In this document: in pieces, positions 18,101 through 25,600 of the stretch
Layout: the number at the start of each line of letters is the position of its first letter
Numbering within the stretch: position 1 is the stretch's first letter
Assembly: GCA_965220465.1 (NCBI GenBank)
Contig: CBDCPZ010000020.1
Span: 124,001-188,000, forward strand
Source of the DNA: JAHDHW01 sp965220465
GTDB taxonomy: Bacteria; Bacteroidota; Bacteroidia; Chitinophagales; Saprospiraceae
Direction of reading: 5' to 3'
Length of the DNA: 64,000 bases
Notes under the pieces: generated by a model
Seen by the model: only the letters and a program-made list of their open reading frames with translations
Databases searched by the model: none
What the model was told of the DNA's origin: nothing
Translations under genes and position numbers: made by a program

Positions 18101-18841
18101 ATTAATTTGACTCCGTCGGGAGGTAATTACGGAACTTCCATGTCTTATCAAACAGACCCTGGCTATGCAGGGACAGGAGATGTTTCATTAACAATTACTG
18201 ATGATAATGATGAAAGTTGTACTATTGAATTTACTTTAACAGATCCTGGCGTTTGTTCAGATCCTCCATTGGACGTTTGCAGCTATATTGAATCAGCAAA
18301 GGATATTGTTTATTCACTTAATATGCCTGGTGGCCTTGCAAAATCCTTGATATCAAAGCTTAATAATGCTTTGAGTAGTTTTGAAAACGGAAACATGAAT
18401 GCTGCCAAGGGAAAACTAAATGCGTTTATCAATCAGGTATATGCACAGACAGGTCTCAATATTCCTATAGAAGCAACAAATGGATTGGTAAATTTAGTAC
18501 AAGCCATTTTGGCTTTAATAAAAGAAGGAAGTAAAGATTGTTCCAATAGCAAACGGTTAGCGGGTAATTCGTCCGAACACGGGAATTTAGATTTTGTGAT
18601 TTATCCTAACCCGGCCACAGCAAATGAAAATGTCGTTATTTCTATTCTTGGAGAAATAGATTTAGCTGATTTAGTCATTTTTGACCAACATGGCCGGTTA
18701 GTTTTTAACGAAAAAATTGAAGGTGGACAATCAAAACATTTGGTTTTGTTGGATGATCGATTTTTAGGTGGAATTTATCATGTGAGCCTTATGTCAAATG
18801 GAGCCAGATCAATTAAAAAATTGGTTGTGGTAAAAGATTGA
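15200..18841 (+). CDS. Secreted M4 (thermolysin-like) metalloprotease with C-type lectin domain and T9SS signal
   Basis: About 1213 residues from the ATG at 15200, which gives a clean signal peptide ending FNLKAQ. An FTP/PepSY-type propeptide spans about 40-240. The M4 catalytic domain spans about 250-610, with zinc motif HEFTH (about 390-394), the third ligand in ESGALNESFAD (Glu near 416), and a C-terminal NSGVMNHWFY segment. Two beta-sandwich segments follow, then a C-type lectin domain (about 775-925, WQEAEDYAASLGGYLVAI ... FWIGFTD ... GYWNDLG). A T9SS type A sorting domain ends the protein (about 1130-1213, FVIYPNPA). It is an exported, surface-bound or released endopeptidase; the lectin domain may target it to glycans. 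Confidence 0.9.
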   Translation: MKTQYYIRHFGLLLSMTFFFTLSFNLKAQERFKQEELFGEKARELVPEAAIVLTSKTSKFPSHIKFRSDKKIKSDEFEKWLRDRFEFDGNFDFVRIFEQEEENGIRTQKFNICYKGIHLEHGLIITYGRGGLIHRFNGYADYPGQINPAPSISESSALAIAMDYVGAEKYLWEIPEEEAFYKEHMQDSTATYYPKGELIVAKDYSDGFHLMWKFDIYEITHEKSQTVFVEAHTGKIMKTSTLVHNCDSGTVATTWHGNKNFQTDNVGSWGAPDYILKDDCGFSNFNTHIHTIMQAGNAEIHDADNNWVEGNITDFATTHYYARKVVDYYETIHNRDGYNDSNSNITFKHVAAPNPGWDNAAAIGNAGEFLIGMNTGAQGEFINTLDVIAHEFTHKVVKHNGNGGLTYEKESGALNESFADILGQMCERWVENNQSIDWTIGENLAPIQPEFPSGGPIRSFIDPKAHGQPDTYGGVNWVNQEGCVPTGGSGGNDNCGVHTNSGVMNHWFYILTVGKTGTNDLGNDYKVTGIGLTKMRTLVYKNLLGLLPNATYKQARSNSIAIAEDEWGECSDEVKQVINAWYAVGVGKPTVKDTVDAGVCSGDFFAKELKNYIFWNTCDNISFEWTAVYPDGITGGMGDVESGLVITETLTNNTSETKTVAYFIRPKYNNDEFGGPIFELRVPILPAPIGNDSEKDIACSGDEFSISLPDKIINNIESSFAWAAEYNGLTGGAGAGIGNVLNETLANNTGTNASAIYTIIPKNNSNGCEGPPFTITVKVLSENTFDGHNYLLTPEKMMWQEAEDYAASLGGYLVAINSQEEQDFLVEAFGSDELFWIGFTDEATEDFWTWTSGEPKVYENWYPEDNEPNNVNGGEDYAVMNWIKSYHSHLNSESGYWNDLGAGSPEWVPYYGIVELPEPCKCSFTTDGLSNIQCNDNGTPNNLSDDFITFELNPNGNNQGDSYTVSGINLTPSGGNYGTSMSYQTDPGYAGTGDVSLTITDDNDESCTIEFTLTDPGVCSDPPLDVCSYIESAKDIVYSLNMPGGLAKSLISKLNNALSSFENGNMNAAKGKLNAFINQVYAQTGLNIPIEATNGLVNLVQAILALIKEGSKDCSNSKRLAGNSSEHGNLDFVIYPNPATANENVVISILGEIDLADLVIFDQHGRLVFNEKIEGGQSKHLVLLDDRFLGGIYHVSLMSNGARSIKKLVVVKD

Positions 18842-18903
18842 GATTTGAGATAATATCTGGTTTTAATTATTTATCCAAATTTTGATTAATGAACGTTATT
18901 AAA

Positions 18904-18947
18904 AACAACAATATTGGCGTTCTTTAAAGAGCGTTGATATTGTTGTT
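18904..18947. terminator. Bidirectional terminator between convergent M4 and CHAT genes
   Basis: A long hairpin: AACAACAATAT at 18904-18914 pairs with ATATTGTTGTT at 18937-18947, and the inner CGTTCTTT/AAAGAGCG also pairs. It overlaps the stop codon of the minus-strand CHAT gene and has T-rich flanks on both strands. Confidence 0.65.
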
Positions 18948-21837
18948 ATTCTATTAGTACAAAGCCTGCCCAGTAATAAGGGTCTTTATATTTTGTTTGC
19001 ATTTCTTTTTGGGCATTTTGAAAGGCTTCTCGAATGGTCAACTCATCATTTAACCAAAAGGAATAAAATTTTTCCATTAATTCACCGGTTTGTTCATCCG
19101 GAACCTGCCATAGACTCATAATGATATTATCAACCCCAGCCATTTTAAAAGCTCTTTGTAGACCAAACACCCCTTCACTGCCTTTAATATCTCCTAATCC
19201 TGTTTCGCATGCAGAAAGGACTACCAGTTTGGTATTGGAAAGGTTCATGTTTGAAATTTCATAAGCAGTGAGAATGCCGTCTTCAATGCCATCAGGAATT
19301 GGCTTTCCCTGCCAGGCCTGATTTGCTCCGGCCATAATCAATCCAGATCGTATGAGTGGGTTTTCTGAAAAGCGGAACCCTGAACCACCTAGGGCTAAAT
19401 TTTCCTTATCCTTTTTAAGATCGGGAAAAAAGAAACCGTGAGTAGCAATATGCAAAATGGAAGGAGATGGTTTGTCTTCTCCGATAGTTTTAAATGATTC
19501 TTCTGTAGCTTGGTAACCTTTGATGGATGTGGCTGAGATATTATTAGCATCAAAAAGGTTTTTAATTTTGTTTAACTCCTTTTCAGTACCAGGCAAATAT
19601 TGCCAGTTTATTTCTTGATCACCTCTTCCAGATATGCTATAATCATTTAAGTTAAAAACACTCTTCTGTTTTTCAAATGCTTGATTCGCTGATGCAATAG
19701 CAGAACTATCTGAATCATAGTGAATGCCGCCATAGAGGACTAAACTTTCAGGAGCAATGGGTATTCGTTCTTTTTGAAAGGCAAGTTTTCGACTGTTTGA
19801 AAGATAATGAATTTGATGTTTTTCAGAAAGATATTTTTTCTTTTTCATCGACAAAGCTGGAAAGGAAATGCGATGCAATAAACCCGTTGGTGAGTAATAC
19901 ACGTTCTCTGCTCCAGTCAGAAGACTGTCCAATGGTTCCCAGATTAGAGAGTATAAAGACTTAGTTTGACTTTTTTCTTTTCGAGGAACAACACCTCTTG
20001 AGCTGTATATCTTAGAAAGATAATCTTCTTTTGAACTTTCAGTATCCAACAATAAATTCTCCAGTTCTTTTTCTTCAAATAACAAAATGAATTTAGGAGA
20101 TTCATATTCTGACCGTAGTACCATTGCGGCATAAAAAATGCTATCAGTCCAATTTGGATTTTCAAAATATCTGAAATGGGTAAATTCAATTATTGCATCA
20201 TTTTTTGTCAACTCTTTCTGAATCTGCTTCCAATTAACAAGTTCCCTTGACTCCTGAAAAGATTTAGATTGCCGTGCTAATCCACTTTCAAGCTTATTTG
20301 CCTCGTTGACTAAACTATCAAAGTTGGCCACTCTATCTTTCAATGGCAAACTATATTGCTTGATTAGTAGTTTGTTTGTGTTTTCCCATTCTCTAAATAT
20401 ATGAATGAGCATACTATCTTTAGATTTCCTCAGACTTTCAAATACTGCTTTGCGATTATTTAATATTAAATCTTTGAGCAACAGTGTATTGTCAAAATTC
20501 AATTCAATCAATTCATTATATTCCGGGTGGCGAATAGAGAAAGAAGGTATAGTTTGAAAAGTCTTTTTAACCGTATTAATAAGATTAATTTGTTCATATT
20601 CACTAAAATGAGCAAATGTGTTCGCTATTCGGTCATAAATATATTGGTTAGCTAACTGATAATAGTGAGTCGTTAGATGAAGGGAATCTTTGTTTTCATT
20701 TACGTGCCCTAAATAAGTAAAAGTTCGGTCTAACTCTGGATATTCTTTCCCGAAAATAGCTTCATTTATTTTTAATGTTTCTAAAAATATCGAATCAGCT
20801 TTGGTATATTCCTCAGTGTTCAAATATGCAACACCTAAATTATTTGAGATTCGACTATATTGATGTGTTTTTCCTACAGCATTTTTCGTTATTTTCAAGG
20901 CTTCTTCAAAAAAGGAAAGCGATTTTTCATAATCTTTGATGGCTAGGTACAAGGTGCCAATATCACTCAATCTGATACCATACTCTGGGTGTTTTTTCCC
21001 CAATGCTTTTTCTACTATCACTAAAGCTTCAAGATGTTTTCGGAGAGCAATATCATAAGAACCCATATCCTGATAAACACCCGCTAATAGTCCTAAAATA
21101 ATACCATATTTTTCATGTGTTGCACCGTAAGTCTTATCGATAATTTCCAAAGCTTCCTGGTAAAAAGAAACAGCTTTTTCAAGTTGACCCATTCTAACAT
21201 ACATATTTGCTAAATTTGCTAACATAATACCGTAAGTTGAATTTTCTTTTCCAACAGTTTCTTCATAGATCATTAATGCTTCATTAAATAATGGAATTGC
21301 TTTTTCATATTGTCCAAGTGCTTGATATGTTGAAGCTAAGTTTCCAATAATATTAACATAGTACCTGTTGTCTTTTCCAAGCTCTTTTTCCATTATCTCG
21401 GAAGCATTTATATAACAGCTAATAGCCTTTTCGAATTGACCAATTTTGAAATACGAGACTGCCATATGATTTAAAAAAGATGCATATTGAGGATGTTCTT
21501 TTCCATACTCCTTTTCTATTTTTTCTAAAGCTATAATGCATCTCGAAATTGATTTCTCGAATTGACCAGTATTAGCATATAATACGGCAAATTTTCTTAT
21601 CCAAAGTCTAACCGAATCATGATTTTCGCCAAATTCATTTTCAGCCATTTTGATTAATTCATCCTCTAATAGAACGACTTCATCATATTCTTTTTTAGAA
21701 TAATGACTATCTGCCTTGGCAGAAAGTTCATTCCAGTTCATCTCCGTAATGGGTTTTTCAATTTGAAGTGTGTCAGTTTGGCAAATCAATAATATGGTAA
21801 GAAGTTGAAATAGGAAGGTTAAAGGTATTTTTTTCAT
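18946..21837 (-). CDS. Secreted TPR-CHAT protease
   Basis: A 963-residue protein with signal peptide MKKIPLTFLFQLLTILLIC. Tandem TPRs of the long, kinesin-light-chain type (about 42 residues each) run from about 40 to 400, with motifs such as GQFEKAISCYINA. A helical linker follows, then a C-terminal CHAT domain (about 640-963). The CHAT dyad is visible: His800 in HIATHGFFFP and Cys877 in VLSACETGLGD. CHAT is a caspase-clan (CD) peptidase fold, so this should be an active cysteine protease in the periplasm or beyond, with TPRs as a binding or autoinhibitory part. A second intact copy follows upstream on the same strand, and a fossil lies at 12198-12759. Confidence 0.9.
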   Translation of the reverse strand: MKKIPLTFLFQLLTILLICQTDTLQIEKPITEMNWNELSAKADSHYSKKEYDEVVLLEDELIKMAENEFGENHDSVRLWIRKFAVLYANTGQFEKSISRCIIALEKIEKEYGKEHPQYASFLNHMAVSYFKIGQFEKAISCYINASEIMEKELGKDNRYYVNIIGNLASTYQALGQYEKAIPLFNEALMIYEETVGKENSTYGIMLANLANMYVRMGQLEKAVSFYQEALEIIDKTYGATHEKYGIILGLLAGVYQDMGSYDIALRKHLEALVIVEKALGKKHPEYGIRLSDIGTLYLAIKDYEKSLSFFEEALKITKNAVGKTHQYSRISNNLGVAYLNTEEYTKADSIFLETLKINEAIFGKEYPELDRTFTYLGHVNENKDSLHLTTHYYQLANQYIYDRIANTFAHFSEYEQINLINTVKKTFQTIPSFSIRHPEYNELIELNFDNTLLLKDLILNNRKAVFESLRKSKDSMLIHIFREWENTNKLLIKQYSLPLKDRVANFDSLVNEANKLESGLARQSKSFQESRELVNWKQIQKELTKNDAIIEFTHFRYFENPNWTDSIFYAAMVLRSEYESPKFILLFEEKELENLLLDTESSKEDYLSKIYSSRGVVPRKEKSQTKSLYSLIWEPLDSLLTGAENVYYSPTGLLHRISFPALSMKKKKYLSEKHQIHYLSNSRKLAFQKERIPIAPESLVLYGGIHYDSDSSAIASANQAFEKQKSVFNLNDYSISGRGDQEINWQYLPGTEKELNKIKNLFDANNISATSIKGYQATEESFKTIGEDKPSPSILHIATHGFFFPDLKKDKENLALGGSGFRFSENPLIRSGLIMAGANQAWQGKPIPDGIEDGILTAYEISNMNLSNTKLVVLSACETGLGDIKGSEGVFGLQRAFKMAGVDNIIMSLWQVPDEQTGELMEKFYSFWLNDELTIREAFQNAQKEMQTKYKDPYYWAGFVLIE

Positions 21838-21946
21838 TGCTTTCGGGGTTAGGTTAAATAAGACTTAAATTATCCGGTGGGTTGCTAACCTAAAATAGGC
21901 TGTAAAAAAAAATCGAAAATTGCGGGGTAACGAATATCAGCTGTCC

Positions 21947-21994
21947 AAATCAAATTCTTGTAAATAGCATATCAATAAATATACACTTTTTAAA
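21947..21994 (-). promoter_or_regulatory. Conserved element upstream of the first TPR-CHAT gene
   Basis: About 47 bases closely match 25471-25517. Read on the minus strand, both contain TATTTATTGA, then ATGCTAT, then TACAAGAA. Each copy lies upstream of one TPR-CHAT gene, at about 110 bases here. It is a candidate shared promoter or operator. Confidence 0.45.
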
Positions 21995-22034
21995 TAGGTA
22001 TTCCGATTTGAGGATTAAAAGACTAACCAGCAGA

Positions 22035-25000
22035 TCAATCAATCAATACAAAGCCAGCCCAGTAATAAGGGGCTTGATATTCTGTTCGCATTTCTTTTTG
22101 AGCATTTTGAAAAGCTTCTCGAATAGTCAAATTATCATTTAGCCAAAAGGAATAAAACTTTTCCATCAATTTCCCGGTTTGCTCATCAGGTACCTGCCAA
22201 AGACTCATAATAATGTTTTCGACACCTGCCATTTTAAAAGCTCTTTGAAGCCCAAATACCCCTTCACTGCCCTTAATATCTCCTAATCCTGTTTCACAAG
22301 CAGAAAGGACAACCAATTTAGTATTGGAAAGATTCATGTTTGAAATTTCATAAGCTGTGAGAATGCCATCTTCAATGCCATCAGGAATTGGCTTTCCCTG
22401 CCAGGCCTGATTTGCTCCGGCCATAATCAATCCAGATCGTATGAGTGGATTTTCTGAAAAGCGGAACCCTGAACCACCTAGGTCTAAATTTTCCTTATCT
22501 TTTTTAAGATCGGGAAAAAAGAAACCGTGAGTAGCAATATGCAAAATGGAAGGAGATGGTTTGTCTTCTCCGATAGTTTTAAATGATTCTTCTGTAGCCT
22601 TGTAATCTTGAAGAGAAGTAGTTGGGATATCTAAGACGTGGAATAGGCTAGAAATTTTAGTTAATTCTTCCTTCGTACCAGGTAAATATTGCCAACTATC
22701 TTCTTGGTTGCCTCGTTCAGCAACGTTATAATCATTTAGCTTGAAAATGAAATCTTTTTTCTTAAAATCATTGTTGGCAACTGTAATAGAAAGGCTGTCC
22801 ATGGAATATTCTATCCCTCCATAGACAATGGCATTTGTAGGGCTATAGTTTTCAATCGAATCTTTAAACACTAAATTTCTTGTGCTAGACAATTGCACTA
22901 AAGCATATTTGTCTGAAAGATATATATCATTCAATTGGATAGCATTAAAAGCGATTTTATTCAGAATGCCAGAAGGTGAATAATACACTTTTTCCACGCC
23001 TTCTAAAAAGCTATCCAATGGCTCCCAAACCAAATGATAGGGTCCTTTTTGTTGTTTTTTCTTTCGTGGAACTACACCCCTGGTTGAATACAAATCATCG
23101 AGGAATTCTTCATTGTTATCATCAACAGAAGATAAAAGATTATTGAGCTGTTCTTCTTCAAACAAAGGGATAAAGGCAGGAATTTTATCTCCCGGAAATA
23201 AGACCAAAGCGGCGTACATTGTACTATCTGTCTGACCAGGATTATAATAGGGATAATGTATAAATTCAATAGCTAACTCATCTGCTTGCAATTGCTGCTG
23301 TACCTGCTGCCAAGTAACTTGTTGTGTAGCGGCGTCAAATCCTTTTATACTTTGGACCAACTCCTTTTCAATTTTGTTTGCTTTTTCTTCTAGTTCTTCA
23401 ACCGCCTTTCGTTCTCCAATTGGCTTAATATATTCTGAAGCAAGTCGACGATGGAAGGACTGAAATAATTCGTATTTTTTTGCTAAAATGCTATCTGATA
23501 AAGCCAGACCTTTCACTTGTGCAGATGTGTTAAGTAAAAAACCTTTGTAAAAAATTGCATTATTAAAACAGCTTTCTGAAGAGGCTTTGGGAGCGGACAA
23601 AGGTTTGTTTTGTTCAAATGAATAACTGTAGTATAGATTTTGGATAAAGGTATTTACATATTCATCTAATTCTCTTTCTGTTAGATACTTAGAGGCATTA
23701 ATTAAAAGTGATTTTTGAATGTTAGCTGATTCAGTAAGATAATAATGTGCTTTTTTAAATTGATTAGTTTGCCAGAATACACTTGAGAGACCAATAGCAC
23801 TATTAACATATTGGGAGTTTTCTCTACCTAATATTTTTTCTGAAATACTTATATCTTCCAAATAAAAAGTTTCAGCCAATTCATACCGTCCCGTTTTACG
23901 ATATAAAAATGCCAGAGTATTTACACTTGACGAATACTTTAGGTGTTCTTTGCCAAGTACATTTGCTTCTATTGTTACTGCTTCCAACAAAAGTGGTTCA
24001 GCTAAGTCGTATTCTTCCATACATAAATATAAAATAGCTAAACTACTTAGACTTTGAGTATACTGAGGATGTTCCTTTCCGAATTGCTTTTCTCGGATAG
24101 ACATAGCTTCTAGGTGAAGTGATAAAGCCGATTCGTATTGTTCCATTAACCTATATAAAATGGCAAGATTATATAAGACTGAAGCATACTCAGGATGTTC
24201 AATTCCGAATTGCTTTTCAAATCCAAATTTAACTTCTTGAAAAAGGGATTCTGCCAATTCGTATCTCCCCATATCTCCATATAGATTTGCCAAATTCATT
24301 AGATTGCCAAAATAGTAAAGATGATCTTTACCTAACAATTTGCTTAATATAGTGTTTATTTCTAAAAGAAGGGGTTCTGCCAATTCGTATTGCTCTAACC
24401 TTCTATATGAAGTGGCTAACCTAGATAAACAAAAAGCATATTTAATGTGTTCCTTGCCGAATGCTTTTTCATTAATTGTTAATGCATTAAGTAAAAGTGA
24501 CTTAGCCGATGTAAATCGTCCCATTGAATTATATAAATCCGCAAGGTTATAAAGAATCCCAGCATATTCAGGATGCTCCTTACCATTTACTTTTGCCTCG
24601 ATTTCCATAGCATCAAGAAAAAACATTTCAGCTGTTTCATATTTTAACATCTTCCCATACAAGATTGCCAGATTTTTCAAGCAATCTACATACTCCCAAC
24701 ATTCTTTGCTATCAATGTTTTCCCAAATAGTTTTAGCTTCAATGTAAATCATTTCAGCTTTACTGTTTAGCCCCATGTCACTATATAAAATTGCCAGATT
24801 GTATAAACTATTAGCATATTCAAAATGCTCTTTTCCAGTTACTTTTTCCTTTATTCTTAAGGATTCAAGATAAAGTGATTCGGCTTTATTGTATTGTCCT
24901 GGTTTTTTATATAAAATAGCCAGATTGTTCAAACAAGCTGAATACTCCGAACTTTCTTGACCATCTGTATTTTCCCAAATAGTTTTGGCTTCAAGATAAA

Positions 25001-25286
25001 GTGTTTCAGATTCTTCATCATGGTTACCCATAAAGGTTAATGTCCGTCCATGATTGAATAAACATCTAGCTAAGGATACATGTTTTTTCCCAAAGGTATT
25101 TTCTGCTTTGTTGATTGCTGTTTTAACAGCTTTAAGTGCCTCATCAAAATTTTTTTGTTTAACATAAGTTCGGTTAAGTTGTATCAAACTATCTACTTGG
25201 CGAAGAATAGCCAAAGAGTCAATTGTTTGCGCGGAAAGTGAAAAAACGCAAAAGTATAGATTGATTAAAATAAGAAGCGTTTTCAT
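22035..25286 (-). CDS. Secreted TPR-CHAT protease (second copy)
   Basis: About 1083 residues from the ATG at 25286. That start gives a signal peptide (MKTLLILINLYFCVFSLSAQ); a longer frame begins 15 codons earlier. At least ten TPRs of about 42 residues cover about 30-520, repeating the pattern EHPEYA-L-NLA-LY--MG-YE-AE-L-LEA. A helical linker follows, then the CHAT domain (about 760-1083) with His920 in HIATHGFFFP and Cys997 in VLSACETGLGD. The last ~270 codons are almost the same DNA as in the gene at 18946, while the TPR part is quite different. The two genes are tandem, about 200 bases apart, and may be transcribed separately given the shared upstream element. Confidence 0.9.
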   Translation of the reverse strand: MKTLLILINLYFCVFSLSAQTIDSLAILRQVDSLIQLNRTYVKQKNFDEALKAVKTAINKAENTFGKKHVSLARCLFNHGRTLTFMGNHDEESETLYLEAKTIWENTDGQESSEYSACLNNLAILYKKPGQYNKAESLYLESLRIKEKVTGKEHFEYANSLYNLAILYSDMGLNSKAEMIYIEAKTIWENIDSKECWEYVDCLKNLAILYGKMLKYETAEMFFLDAMEIEAKVNGKEHPEYAGILYNLADLYNSMGRFTSAKSLLLNALTINEKAFGKEHIKYAFCLSRLATSYRRLEQYELAEPLLLEINTILSKLLGKDHLYYFGNLMNLANLYGDMGRYELAESLFQEVKFGFEKQFGIEHPEYASVLYNLAILYRLMEQYESALSLHLEAMSIREKQFGKEHPQYTQSLSSLAILYLCMEEYDLAEPLLLEAVTIEANVLGKEHLKYSSSVNTLAFLYRKTGRYELAETFYLEDISISEKILGRENSQYVNSAIGLSSVFWQTNQFKKAHYYLTESANIQKSLLINASKYLTERELDEYVNTFIQNLYYSYSFEQNKPLSAPKASSESCFNNAIFYKGFLLNTSAQVKGLALSDSILAKKYELFQSFHRRLASEYIKPIGERKAVEELEEKANKIEKELVQSIKGFDAATQQVTWQQVQQQLQADELAIEFIHYPYYNPGQTDSTMYAALVLFPGDKIPAFIPLFEEEQLNNLLSSVDDNNEEFLDDLYSTRGVVPRKKKQQKGPYHLVWEPLDSFLEGVEKVYYSPSGILNKIAFNAIQLNDIYLSDKYALVQLSSTRNLVFKDSIENYSPTNAIVYGGIEYSMDSLSITVANNDFKKKDFIFKLNDYNVAERGNQEDSWQYLPGTKEELTKISSLFHVLDIPTTSLQDYKATEESFKTIGEDKPSPSILHIATHGFFFPDLKKDKENLDLGGSGFRFSENPLIRSGLIMAGANQAWQGKPIPDGIEDGILTAYEISNMNLSNTKLVVLSACETGLGDIKGSEGVFGLQRAFKMAGVENIIMSLWQVPDEQTGKLMEKFYSFWLNDNLTIREAFQNAQKEMRTEYQAPYYWAGFVLID

Positions 25287-25470
25287 GATTTTTTTTTGAG
25301 GTTGAATTGAAATTCTTTGTGTTTTGATCAAAGCATATCAAATAAAATAATCGATTGGCTTAGATTTTTATCATAGCTTTGGTAGTTTATATTGTAAAGG
25401 GTTAGAAAGACAGTAGAATATTACGGTAGCTGAATTCAGTTGGTGCGAGGTAACAATTTTTTGAAAATTC

Positions 25471-25517
25471 AAATCAGTTTCTTGTAGATAGCATGTCAAT
25501 AAATATACGCTTTTAAA
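25471..25517 (-). promoter_or_regulatory. Conserved element upstream of the second TPR-CHAT gene
   Basis: Partner of 21947-21994, with the same TATTTATTGACATGCTAT-type core, about 185 bases from the CHAT start. It lies in the 314-base gap between this CHAT gene and the divergent M48-like gene, so it could serve either direction. Nothing else is supportable in that gap. Confidence 0.45.
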
Positions 25518-25600
25518 AAAAGGCTACCTAATTTTTATCAACTGATCACAAAAAGCGATTTTGTATATTTATAATCATAAGCTATCGTTTAGATTAAATC

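Noticed and set aside
18946..25286. CHAT proteases as part of a type III-E CRISPR (Craspase-like) system
   Set aside because: Both have signal peptides, no Cas7-11 or other Cas gene is near, and the TPR-CHAT form here is the exported kind.
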